Assembly: GCA_023079485.1 (NCBI GenBank)
Contig: CM041084.1
Coordinates: forward strand, 69,039,709 to 69,103,708
Source: Archilochus colubris
Lineage: Eukaryota; Chordata; Aves; Apodiformes; Trochilidae
DNA: 64,000 nt
Direction of reading: 5' to 3'
Below, one piece after another: positions 47,516 to 58,683 of this stretch; the stretch's first letter is position 1; each line of letters begins with the position of its first letter. The notes beneath the pieces were generated by a model that saw only the letters and a list, made by a program, of their open reading frames with translations, had not been told where the DNA came from and made no database searches. A program made the translations under genes and the position numbers.

Positions 47516-49796
47516 CTGCCCTAAAATTACTCACAAGTATAGGAAGAAACTTTTTATGGAAGTGCTTAGGTGAAAATATCTTTCTGTCCCTGCCCCTTAT
47601 TTTACCCCCTTTTCTTAGGGGGATTCAAGTCTCACTTTAGTCATGAATTGACTACCAAGATAACATATTAAGCAAAGAAAGAGACAATTATTATCTGCAT
47701 AGTACTTTCCATTACTACTCAAAAGATGGACCAGCATAGGAAAACAAGTGTAAATTTAACTCAGAGAGAGAAAACAAGCAACATTAAATTTATTAAAGTT
47801 ATTCTCCTTTAACCACTGAGAGAAGGACTCAATATGTTGCTTATTTAATTCAGGGCTATTCCTTGGCTTTAACATAGTACTCATCCTTACAGTTGCAGCT
47901 CTTATATAAGGAAGAAACAATTCATAGCAATCTACTGAACCTTATTGCCTTTTTTTTCACACCCCATTTAATTTTCTTGCTCTAGTTTGTACTAAGCTTT
48001 CGTCTTTTTTCTCCATGCACACTTGAAGATTAAATGAACAGGAAAAGTAACATTCTTCTTTTCCTTTCTGTGATGTTCTCCTGGAGTCCATAGGAAACAA
48101 TCTTTGCTAGCTACACACTTAGTTACTTCACTGTCTAGGGAAAACCCCAAAGCAAACTCTGAGTGTTTCTGAAAGGATTTAGCAATAAGCATAATGAACA
48201 GTTTAATTGGTATTTCACTTGCAGAATTAGTAATGTGCTATAGACCAAACCCTGCCAAATCCTGACTAAAAATAATACTTCTCATACAAATCTGGTCTAT
48301 TTTCTCACTCTCTTGTACTTAATGGCAATTAAAAGGACCAGTCAGCCTCTTGTCATTGAGTAATTGATCCTTTGCAGGCACAAAGCATTATTAGCTATTT
48401 GCAATCTTTTCACCAGACTCATCAAAGTAAAGAGAAATGACTGTTTATAAAAGGCTTCCTCTCTGTAATGTAACTCTAGAGGATGCACTATGGTAGTAGG
48501 AACAATGGGCATTTTAGAAGAGAATGCATCAGCCTCCACTTATTTTCCATGAGAGTAGAAACACCAGAGATACACAATTATATCTGCAACATCATCCTGT
48601 TAAAACCAAATGATCTTCTTTTCTAAAGACACAAATCCAGCTCCTCCCAGCACTCCAGTCAAGCACAAGTCATGCTGTTTATCACAAGTAAGAAATTTAC
48701 TCTCCCACAGCCAGCATACAACTTTTTTCCGTAGACTCCACCACAGATCTTACATTTACACAGGTCTCTTTCCAATGGCAATGATCTCAGTAACTCATCA
48801 GCATAACTATACAGTCTTCCAGTCTTACTACTTGAAATGAGGAAAAGATGGTCTCTGTATTTTTAAGGATGTGATATATACATCACATCACAATTCAAAG
48901 CACTTCGAATGAACTAAGGTTGTAGTGATGCACAGAGTAGGTTAATGTCTTTATTAAAAGGCATTTCAACACAAAGATAGTCACCAACAGAGCCACCGGT
49001 GTCAATCTTAGGTAATCTCATTCTTCTGCTATACTCCACTGACTCTGCTGGTGAGCTCTCCACTATGATCAGAGCTTTCCTACAAGCTCACATTTACAGA
49101 CCTACAGACAAAAAACCTTACCTTGTGTTTTAACATGGAACAGAATCCCTCACACAGTTTCCCTCTGGGGATAGCCAAGGGTCACTTCAGTTGAGCCCTG
49201 CAGCGACTGAATTCCTCGCTTGCCTGCTTACACAGGCCGGGTCCTCAGCACATGGCTCCTACACCTTTCCATGAAATGTCTGACACCTGGCTGAGGGCTT
49301 ATCAAACACAAACTCATGTTGGGCAGGTGCTATGCTCAAGCCATGGGGCTCTAAGAGTGCTGCAGCAATTACCAACAGGTGCAGCAGCTCTGTGTGATAG
49401 TGGGGATAATTATATGCATGCAATCTGGTTGCAAGCCCGGCACACGTCCCTCCTGCAAGCACTGGAGCAATCCCTGAGGCACTGAGCAGTATTTTCTTAG
49501 GCCCTCAAAATGATTCAGTGCTCAGCAAACCTGTTGCCACCTTCTTCACAGTGATCTCAACACCTGGACACTGTGAAAAGCCCGTTCTCTCTGTGAGACT
49601 CAAGCTAGGTCCTCCCAGAGTCACCCATAATCACTGTGCCCAAGATATTTCAGGAGACATTTTGAGATGACAGTCTGGTTGGGTGCTCATACTGCCACTT
49701 GGCATAACAAGGCTGTTTAAATGAGAAACAGGTTAGCACAGCCTAGAAACAGGACCTGGAACTGAACAATATTTAGTGTCATGATTCCAGGGGAAA

Positions 49797-50757
49797 GAAT
49801 CATAGAATCATAGAATCATCTGGGTTGGAAGGGACCTCTGAGATCATCAAGTCCAACCCTTGATCCACTACCGCTGCAGTTCCCAGCCCATGGCACTGAG
49901 TGCCACATCCAGTCTCTTCTTAAAAACCTCCAGGGATGGAGAATCCACCACTTCCCTGGGCAGCCCATTCCAATGTCTGATCATGCTCTCCACAAAGAAA
50001 TTCTTTCTAATGTCCAACCTAAACCTCCCCTGGCACAACTTGAGGCCATGCTCTCTTGTCTTGCTGAGAGCTGCCTGGGAGAAGAGACCAACCACCACCT
50101 GGCTACACCCTCCTTTCAGGGAGCTGTAGAGAGTGATGAGGTCTCCTCTGAGCCTCCTCTTCTCCAGGCTGAACAGCCCCAGCTCCCTCAGCCTCACCTC
50201 ACAGGACTTGTGCTGGAGTCCCTTCACCAGCCTGGTTGCCCTCCTTTGAACCTGCTCCAGCACCTCAAGCTCCTTCATGAACTGAGGGGCCCAGAACTGG
50301 ACACAGTACTCGAGGTGTGGCCTCACCAGGGCTGAGTACAGGGGCAGAATCCCTTCCCTGGACCTGCTGGCCACACTGTTCCTGATACAGGCCAGGATGC
50401 CATTGGCCTTCTTGGCCACCTGGGCACACTGCTGGCTCATGTTCAGCTTCCTGTCAATCCAGACTCCCAGGTCCCTTTCTACCTGGCTGCTCTCAGCCAC
50501 TCTGTCCCCAGCCTGTAGCGCTGCATGGGGTTGTTGTGGCCAAAGTGCAGGACCCGGCACTTGGCTTTGTTGAACCTCATCCCGCTCAAATCAGCCCAAC
50601 TCTCCAGTCTGTCCAGGTCCCTCTGCAGAGCCCTCCTGCCTTCCAGCTGATCCACACTCCCCCCAGCTTAGTGTCATCTGCAAATTTGCTGATGATGGAC
50701 TCAATCCCCTCATCTAAATCATCTATAAAGATATTAAACAGAAGAGGACAACTACAG
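49797..50757 (-). mobile_element. CR1 LINE, 5'-truncated, best-preserved copy in the window
   Basis: This is a non-LTR retrotransposon of the CR1 clade inserted on the minus strand. The 3' end lies at the low-coordinate side: the plus strand shows three copies of the agaatcat unit at about 49797-49819, which is the reverse complement of the ATTCTATG tail typical of avian CR1. It is followed by the conserved tail motif ttggaagggacctc (49834-49847). Moving to higher coordinates come the C-terminal part of ORF2 and then the reverse transcriptase core. Similarity stops near 50757, inside the palm domain, so the 5' part (ORF1, endonuclease and most of the RT) is missing. This is the usual result of incomplete target-primed reverse transcription. 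I see no clear target-site duplication, which is common for CR1. The reading frames are broken but the sequence is otherwise clean, which suggests one of the younger insertions here. Confidence 0.96.
49868..50757 (-). pseudogene. CR1 ORF2 reverse transcriptase remnant, frameshifted
   Basis: This is the C-terminal part of the CR1 ORF2 polyprotein, which in intact elements is an endonuclease plus reverse transcriptase that copies its own RNA into nicked chromosomal DNA. Three minus-strand frames carry successive pieces. The first, up to about 50757, reads [15 protein letters not shown] and then the RT active-site motif FADD at 50673-50684. The next reads [17 protein letters not shown] (start at 50580). 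The third, an uninterrupted frame from about 50505 to a stop at 49868, includes [37 protein letters not shown] and [11 protein letters not shown], the conserved CR1 post-RT region, and ends GWELQR. One frameshift lies near a C run at about 50657-50664 and another near 50510. With the N-terminal two-thirds missing and two shifts, no functional enzyme can be made. Confidence 0.93.
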
Positions 50758-53671
50758 TAAGTCTTAGAAAACCTAAACATCAATGTGTAACAACTTATGG
50801 GACTGACCGTTCCACAAGCCTTCAATTGAGCAAGGTCCTGCTGCCATGGCAGTGCTGTAGCCTGTGTGGAGCTGAAATCACCTGGTTTGTATTTCAGTGC
50901 TTTGGTGCAATAGCTAGCCATCTAGCTTGGTCCTTCACACCACTCTTCATACCCTGAAATAGAGCCCTTGTTGAGCTTTCTTTTGTTTCAGCCATTTCAC
51001 TGCAATAATATGACCTTATGAGACATTTTGGAAAAATGTTCTCATATATGAACTCGTTTTTGTTTTTTTTTTTTGCTTTTTTAAAAATTCTATTTCTGCT
51101 TTCAGTCTCCTAACAAAGAATGGTCATTCTGTAATATAATGAGAGCTACTTACTGGTATTGAAACCACAGGCTTACTATAATTTTTGCAGCATTCAAAAT
51201 GCAGTGTAACTCTTCTGGGTTTTTTTTCAGTCCATAATAACTTACTGCTGTAATCACATCAGCACTGTCTCACAGTTTGGAAAAAAAAAGTTTGTTGAGA
51301 AGCAGGCTGTGAAATACCTTTATATTACACTTTCAGTTGCTTTTTAATAGATCAACAACAAACTAGTGGCTAAAAGCAATTTAAGTCTAATAGTTTAGCT
51401 CTTCTTTTCTTTTTTACTTCTCTCTCTGCCTTCTCTCTTCTCACTCAAGTTCCCACACACATACCCAAGCACCATCACTAGTTCACATAATGCTACTAAT
51501 CACTGAAGATCAAATTTTTGGCTCTGTACCTTGACTGCAGCAGGAGACATGGTCTTCCTTTTTCTCTTATGTCTGTTTGGAGAATCCACCCACCTGCCTT
51601 TTCCTTGTACAGCAATGTAACTTCTGGGAAGTGAAAAAACCACAAAAGACAAACAAGGAAAAAAAATACGCATAAAGAAACACAAAAAAGATCTCAAAAT
51701 CCAAAACCTTCAATTCCTTAGCACATGAGATATGCTTACTCTCTGGGCATGTTACTCTGTTCAGTATCTTCAAATCCTCATCTGGACTCGTAATTTGGTG
51801 TGACTGACACATCTGGCAATGGTGTGTCTGGCAATTTAATGTAGGACCCCACATTGGTCCCTGTGCCTCTTGTTCAGGAGGGAAAGAGGACCGAGAAGAT
51901 CTCTTCGTACCACTCAAGTTACACACCACAGCCACCCAAAAGTCCCTGCAATAAGAAAGAGGTGATACTCAAGGACTGTCTTATGGTTTAAGAAGCCCTC
52001 CTGTCTGGCACAGATGACTATCATTTAATTCTGATGCAGGTGACAGTGTGATGTTTATCAATTTACTTATTACAGAAGTCAGCATTGGTCATAAAAACAT
52101 TTAGCAATTAAAAAAAGAAACAACAAAAAAACAAAAACAAAAGCAAAACCTGGTACAACACTGCACCAAGAGTGAAATTAACTCTGAAGGGCACTCTATA
52201 TAATTTATGTCATTTTAAATTTACCTGACCTTACTGCTCAGTGAGTGATTTTTGCTGACATTGTGTGACAGGATCAGAGGAGACAAATGGAGTTTGTTTT
52301 ACACTACAAAGGTAATGCTCTTCATATATTCATTAGTCCAGTCTCATTCTATATATTTCACACAAGATGATCCTAGAGAAACTGGTGGTTGCAGGGGAGC
52401 AGTCTCCAAAAGTAGACTTACTGACAGAATACTTTCAAACAGTTGTTTGTGTATTATAGAGTTTCTTTTCAACAAACCATTTATTTCTGTTTCTTCTCTT
52501 CCTTCTTTTCTTCTTCTCCCTGTTCCTCAAAGATCCCATCTTCTCAGTTGTAGAAAATGTTAAGACAGCTGTTTCACTGATTGCATGCTAAGGGATGAAC
52601 AAGTGTCTAGGGAAGGTTGACACAAGGAAGAAGGGGTAGTGTCTAGAAGAAAGAGATGGAACATTCTAAATGTAATTCTAAAGACATTTATTTTCTGTAA
52701 TTTATTTTTTTTATTTTTATTTTTTACAACTCCACATGCCATTGTCAAACAAACTGAGTTTGCAACCACTCCAATTTTGTTCACTTTAGCTGTCCTCTTG
52801 TCATTAGGGCATGCATGTTTAACAGACTATTTGTATTTTTCACACTGGGATTTCCAAGAAATGTCTTCATTCAGCCTCTGAACTTTCAGTGTCCTGATGG
52901 CACAATAGGGACATTTTGTTACATTTTGTTGTTGTGCAATCAGAAGTTTCCAGTTATCCTTTAGTCTTACACTGTAAAATGTAGATTCCCTTAACACTCT
53001 GATTTTTCCACCACCTAACATTTTGGCGAGCATTTCACATTTTCTTGAAAGCTATTTCCTTTCTTAAGGAGTCTACCTAAATTTAGTAAAAACATGGGAT
53101 GCTGATGACCTCTAATCTTATTTATTCACAATTAATTAACTCTGCACTCACCCTCAGGTCCCTTTCACCAAGTTATTTGTCTTCGTGTCACTGTGCTATA
53201 CACTCCAAATGAATTGGTTTTTGCTTGACAACCCAGATCTCATTTGGAAGAACAGACCTATCAGACCTTTTAACATCAACATTATTCAATCCTGAGTCAG
53301 ACAAGTTGGCTATTAGGAAGAGACCTTGCAACATTTTAACCTCAACCTGTGAGCACAGTTTGATTTTCAGATGGTTCAATCTTTTTTTCCCACCCTCTTC
53401 TTCCCTCGATGTGTAAAACCAGATCACACAACATGGAAATGTTCACTCAAGGGGAAAACCCCCAAGCTCTGAGACTTTCTTCTAAAACAGTCATACTTAC
53501 AAGTAAAAGTACATGCCCAAACTTGCCTCTTGAAGTCAGTGTCAAATAGTTAAAGCTACATTAACCTTCACCCATCTGGAGTGGAAAAACAAGGAGATCA
53601 ACAGCAAATGCTTCTCCCAATGTCCTGTTGCAATGGCAGCAATGCCCCTGCCTCTATCCTTGGGGATTGGT
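50758..53671. other. Noncoding single-copy DNA between two CR1 copies
   Basis: AT-rich sequence with T tracts. A 122-codon minus-strand frame (51567-51935) has a hydrophobic run of Phe, Leu and Tyr encoded by an A-rich plus strand, which is a composition effect rather than a transmembrane gene. I see no repeat body or exon. Confidence 0.75.
51055..51082 (+). repeat. T-rich simple repeat
   Basis: T runs broken by single G or C bases. Low-complexity sequence. Confidence 0.93.
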
Positions 53672-53958
53672 TTCTTCCCCCTTGTAATAAGCAACAGGAA
53701 AAAAAGAAATGGTCTCAAGTTGTACCAGGGGAGGTTTAAACTGGATATTAGAAGAAAACTCTTCACTGGCTGCCTTAGTAAACACAGGAACAGGCTGCCC
53801 AAGGCAGTGGTGGAATTACTATCCCTGGAGGTGTTTAGAAGCCATGTAGATGTGGTGCTTAGGGTCCTGGTTTAGCACTGGACTCTGTAGAGTTAGGTTA
53901 ATGGTTGGATCCAAGGATCTTACAATTCTTTTTCGATCAGAACAATTCTGTGATTCTA
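53672..53958 (+). mobile_element. CR1 LINE 3' fragment (ORF2 end plus tail)
   Basis: This is a plus-strand CR1 3' end. An open frame here encodes NGLKLYQGRFKLDIRRKLF, then RNRLPKAVVELLSLEVFRS and VDVVLRVLV before a stop at 53873-53875. It matches, with substitutions, the last part of the protein in the larger copy at 49868-50757 ([41 protein letters not shown]). The noncoding tail follows, with the ttaatggttgga motif near 53900, and it ends at attctgtgattcta (53945-53958). Differences from the larger copy are frequent in both protein and tail, so this is an older or different CR1 subfamily. The left boundary is soft, because similarity fades before 53672. Confidence 0.93.
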
Positions 53959-54946
53959 ATCCCTCAGCTGTCAAAGCCCTGGACATGGGTAACCACAGAC
54001 CCCTCAAACCCACTTGTGCCAAGCACCCCTCAGCTGCCCTGGCCTCCAGATATTGTTTGAAGGGCTCTTGTTCTCTAGGAGGGCAGAAGACCCCTTGTGC
54101 TAGGTGATGAAACACATCAGAATAGAAAAGACTCGGGCTAACACCTGACCATGAGGACTTACTGCAAGAGGAATGGAAATGGTTCATTGTAAAGTGCCCC
54201 TAACAGGGGGCATGATGAGAAATAACACTTGGGTTCACTTCTATTCAGTTCCTGAAGCTGGAATCTGTTTGGAAGCTATAACTATTTTCCCCATACTTGA
54301 AGACTTCAGAGCTCTGAATCTGTTACTGGTGTAAAGCTCCCTGTTAAGTTGTATAAACAGAACAGATATTTTGACTCTCTCTTATGTGACTCTTAGGAAC
54401 AAAAAAAGCAGTCAACACTCCAAGCTCTCATGCAATCCCTCCTTACTAAAATGCCTCAGCACCTTATTATTGTGAAAAAGAGATACATTTACACGATGCC
54501 CCTACATGCCATTGATGAGTGTCAAAGACAACCACAGGCAGATTAAGGACAAAACCCTGAGGCTGAGCAGTGGAGGGAAATTTCACCACATAAGAACATA
54601 AACTTTCTTTGAAAGAAATGCTGATGGTGTCTTCCTCAGGAGATGGCTCCAGACTGCAGCTTCAAAGCAGGTTAAGGCATGTCTAGTGTCCAGGAGAAAG
54701 GAGCAGGGCTGAAGGCTGATCCCAGTCCATCCCAGTTCCTACCAGCTACATGAAGGCATTTCCCTGCTCATCAGGGAAGGAGGATGGGGGAATGAATGAA
54801 CTTTTGGAAAGGCCCTACTGTTCCCACACATCAGACTGGGCGCAGTGATTCTTCATGTACCATTCTGGATTCCACTCCTGCCAAAAACTAAGATTTTCAG
54901 CACCTGACGTTCAGACACTTAGGTAGTTTTTTGGATCGGTCTTTAC

Positions 54947-55055
54947 AAGGTTTGCCAAAGATTGCATAGGAAAGCAGCAACAGTCCAAGGTCTTGAACCT
55001 CTGGTCTCCTGTAGCCTATACTGAAGTGTTAATCACTGAGTCACTCTTCCATCCC
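54947..55055 (-). repeat. MIR-like ancient SINE fragment (tRNA-related part)
   Basis: The plus strand shows tttgccaaagattgcatagg, then gtcttgaacctctggtctcc, then gaagtgttaatcactgagtcac. The order fits the reverse complement of MIR: a box resembling 'cccaaggtcacatagc', then 'gaacccaggtctcctg', then 'agtgctctaaccactgagccac'. The last two boxes derive from the tRNA-related head, including the B-box region. It is too degraded to be a tRNA gene. Confidence 0.5.
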
Positions 55056-57589
55056 AACAGGTTCTTTATAAGAGTTACAGTCACCAAAAGAGAGAAGTTA
55101 TAACCTATTATGAACTACATGACCAATAATACAGTTCAAATTTAATGCAGAGCAGCCACTTACATCAGCCTGCCAGCAAGCTTGAGACAAAGAATTATTC
55201 ATGAAATGGTAACAGGGCCAAACTGGCAAATGCCTTTGAAAACAGAAGCTGTAATTACATTACATATAGCTTGGTTTGGGATAATTAGCTAAATACCGGT
55301 CTTTTCTTGGAGAGGTACTTTCCAGTAAACAGTGTATTTGACCTAAACAATGACTGTGAAACACAGCAGAGCACAGAACTGTGACCTCTCTGCTCTTCTT
55401 CCTGGGTCTACCTTTCAACTTCAGCCCTGAGCCTGCATCCCCCAGGCAGAGTCTGTCCTGCTCCATACCTACATTGCCATCCTGTGGCCATATTCTGCCA
55501 GCACAAGTGACTGGCAAGGGGAGGCAAAAATAACTCCTGCAATCAGAGTGCTGCTATGTCTAGAGGTGTGAGGTACCACATAACACAACAAAATTAAGGC
55601 TTTACAGTAGACATAGGGTTGAGCTAGAAAATGCAAATCCGACCACATTTTTAAACCTTTGCAATCCAAGGTGCAACTACATTTATGAGTCAGCAGACTG
55701 TTGAGAAATATCTGAATAATACTGAGCTGCAGGAAAGGAGAAGAGGAGCTTGAAGGAGAAGGAGTGGGAACATCAGGCTTTGAAATCTTCAGCTAAAAGA
55801 GAAGAGGCCACCATTGACTTGAGCCCCACAATGACCAGCACAGAATAAAAATCAACTGGGGAAGCGTAAACACGGAGGAAAAGTCCCAACATGACAGATG
55901 ACCCAAAAGCCTCTGGAAACTTGACCCCCTACCAAGAGGCACTCAGAAAGAGGGCATGACTTGATTAGGGTGAGTGATAGGAGAAAGAAAGCAGAAGCTG
56001 GGTAGGAGTCTGAGGGTTGCAAGCCCATTTCAGAAAGTTGCCCTGGGTGTTGTATCCAGCCCTCTGTGACCACCAGAGTGAAGAGAGAGTACAGTTCTAG
56101 TGAGGCTGTGTTTTGTTTGCCTAATTCTTTTGGCCTTCATGAAGGAGGCAAAATTCCCCTTGCCACTGCTTAGGAAGGCAGAAGGGAAATGTTGATTAGC
56201 ACTTAGCAGAGGAAGTGGCTTATTTGGGCTGATTATAATCATGGGAACCTTGTCCTCCCTGCCCCAGTGACCACATTGGTAGCACTAACTGGAAAGCCAA
56301 GTAACTGGTAAAGAAACTGCTGAATCAAGCTCAGTCTCACACTGCTTGTGTAATTTTCCCTGAATGGACATATAAGGAACCTTAACTTTCTTCCTATGCT
56401 GAGCCTTTGGTGGCTTTATCCCAAAAAAGCCATTTCACATCTCCTTATCAGGTCAAAATTTGCCTCTCTTTTTGCTGGGTGACAGCTTCGACAGACATGA
56501 GGAGGGTTCAGCTGGGGTGCCTGAGAGCAAAATCTGGGCCTGGGATGCTATCAGTCAATCACTCTTAAATATGACGAACTTGTGAATTATATCTTGAAAG
56601 CAATTTCTAGGAAAGAGATTTTGTGTGTATTAGTAAAACAAAAATAAATTTAAAAATTTACAGTGCCATAGACATTAATTTCAGTTCAGGTTTGCACAAG
56701 CCAGAAGCAATATTGAAACCATATTTTCATAATTGACATATTTTATGATTGTATTATTAAACACTAGAAAGCCAATGTGAGATTTTTTTCTTAGTTCTGT
56801 TAAATTAACAGCTTAAGTCAATAATTTATCAATTAATAGGCAATCATCTCAGCACAGGCTTTAAACCCTTCAACTTGGGCAGCTAGAGCTTTCCCTAGGG
56901 CCTTCTTACATGTCCATGTAGAGCAGGCCAAAGACTGTTTTAGACTTCTTCTTTTTTTCTTTTTTACATTTTGTTCTGGTGGTGCATTTCAGCTATACCA
57001 GCTCCCTGCCTTACCATGTTTCATGTCCCCCAAGTTAGCACAGACTCTTTGCCACCCCTGAGGCTGAGTCTCTGTGGGATGTGAAGGATGTCTGGTGTGA
57101 GCATTTCAGTATTTTCTGAGGTCTTGTTGGTTTTGAGGTTGCTAGTGCAGCTGACAATCAACTGGATTTGAACATCAAAAGCAAAATCCAGAAGAATGAA
57201 TGGATTTCACCTTTATAAGAGCATAAATGTTGCCCTGCAGGACTGCAAAGTGGGTTTCTTTTTCCTCCATTGCTCTCAAAGACAAAATAAAAAGAAAAAA
57301 GGTAGCAATTGACAAACATTCAGAACAGGTTAAAAAAAAACAACAAACACAAAAAAACTTGCATAATTTTCAAGACCACTTGCACAGTGGAAACTACTGA
57401 AGCTTATTAGAACACCGTGTTGTTTTTTGTTTGGGTGTTTTGTGGTTTTTTTGGAGATGCAAATAGAAAAGAATAATTAAAAGGTAACAGAAGATCAGTC
57501 CAATTAGTGCTGAAGCAGACACCCTGGGTTTAGGAGCAGTAAATAAAATTACCCTGAAAAATACTCAAGTAATCCTCCCATCTTCACTT

Positions 57590-57690
57590 TCTCTTTAGAT
57601 AAGAGTAGGGCAGAATATTCCAGGGATTTAAGGCATCATTTATTTACATGGTAATATTTTAATAATCTGCAAGAAGCTCGGGTTACACAA
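57590..57690. promoter_or_regulatory. Candidate conserved noncoding element
   Basis: Short AT-rich block with aggcatcatttatttacatg, gtaatattttaataatctgc and caagaagctcggg. It has forkhead-like (tatttac) and TAAT cores. It lies about 500 bp before the larger block at 58217-58635. Confidence 0.3.
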
Positions 57691-58170
57691 CCCCAGCATT
57701 CAAACGATTCCCTACCTTGCTGTTTATAAGAAGTGGGGCCTGAAATTCATAACGTTCCCTGGCTGCTCCAAGGGGACAGGAGTAGAGGGATGGGGAAGGA
57801 GGAGGGAAGAGAGGAGAGAAAGGTCAGCTCCCTTTTAAAGCATTTCTGAGCTTGCTGGAAGCTTTCAGCATGTGGGTGGTAGGTGTATCGGCTGACACGG
57901 GGAAGTGTAAGCGTGAAGCTGGCCACCCAAGACCTCAGGGTCACTGCTGACACTCCAGATCTCCGAGCTGGGGAAGGCACCTGCTCCCTTGCCAAAACAA
58001 ACCATCTCCTGCTATGGGCATACTTGAAAAGACCTGCTTTTGTCAGCCCAGGGGAAGAGGGAAAGGGAGGGGGTGGGAGGAATTAGAGGGATGTGGGGGC
58101 TTTTGGTTTTACTTAAACAGTCTCAAATAACCAGTTTACAATGCAGTGATGTTCTTCAGAATTTATTAAA

Positions 58171-58216
58171 GGGAAAAGAAAAAAAAAAAAAAAAAAAAAA
58201 GAAGGAAAAAAAAAGA
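58171..58216 (+). repeat. Long A-rich tract, left bracket of a regulatory-looking block
   Basis: A run of more than 20 A is flanked by gggaaaagaa and gaaggaaaaa. With the similar tract at 58636-58683 it brackets a segment of about 420 bp that looks conserved. Long A tracts resist nucleosome wrapping, so an open-chromatin role is conceivable but not shown. Confidence 0.93.
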
Positions 58217-58635
58217 GCAGAGGAGACTTGACTCCAGATCTGGTGAGCATTAATATGCATCGTGCTAGAATTTCATGAGGCAAGCGAGTTTTGTAGCCCT
58301 TGCTCTGGTGGTCCTCTGCTGACAGGATCTCAAGCCGCTATTTGTTATCTTTAGGCCTGATAAGTACATCTGGTTTTGATTCAGGTGGCCGCGAGCTTGT
58401 CTCAGAGTTGAAAAGGGTGCTTTGCTCAAATTGAATTTTCTCACAAATTTCAAACTGGGATGAGAACCAGAAGAAGCTGGGCTCTGTCACACAAAACTCC
58501 CGTTTTGCTTGCTCGGCCCTTGGGCTCATAAAAACCTGGCACAAATCAGTTTCACCTGTTTGGCTAAGTGAGTACATGCTAAAAGTAATAAAGTTATTAG
58601 TGCAATCAGATATTTCTCCACATGTGTTCTGATGT
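58217..58635. promoter_or_regulatory. Candidate conserved noncoding element between two A tracts
   Basis: Complex repeat-free sequence with a POU/homeodomain-like attaatatgcat at 58249-58260, retained CpGs (gccgctatttg, ggtggccgcgagc, tgctcggccc), tcaaattgaattttc and taataaagttattagtgc. The minus-strand frames here read through partially but show no recognisable domain. Even composition, retained CpGs and site density suggest an enhancer rather than an exon. Confidence 0.4.
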
Positions 58636-58683
58636 AAAAAGAAGGGAAAAAGAAAAAAAAAAAAAAAAAAAAAAGGAGAAAGA
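58636..58683 (+). repeat. Long A-rich tract, right bracket of a regulatory-looking block
   Basis: A run of more than 20 A is flanked by purine-rich sequence (gaagggaaaa, ggagaaagaaag), the same composition as the tract at 58171-58216. An AATAAA motif lies about 45 bp upstream (near 58590), so a retroposed tail is a weak alternative. Confidence 0.93.

Larger units (their letters stand above)
36546..49796. other. Noncoding single-copy DNA with regulatory-looking blocks
   Basis: No gene is supported over 13 kb. It holds the blocks at 41.2, 42.4, 43.5, 47.0 and 47.3 kb, a hairpin at 45.24 kb and A tracts. Weak MIR-like phrases occur near 39915-39970 (gatttgaacccagctc), too degraded to list separately. 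A 77-codon frame at 49252-49485 looks slightly more protein-like than the rest but has no start, splice or family support. Confidence 0.75.

Noticed and set aside
48868..48889. Inverted repeat gatgtgat / atcacatc
   Set aside because: Only 8 bp arms in AT-rich DNA, which is expected by chance in a window of this size.
51567..51935. Possible membrane protein on the minus strand
   Set aside because: The hydrophobic run is encoded by an A-rich plus-strand stretch, a composition artefact, and nothing else in the frame supports a gene.
54947..55055. Possible tRNA gene, because of a B-box-like region
   Set aside because: No cloverleaf can be drawn, and the segment fits a decayed tRNA-derived SINE.
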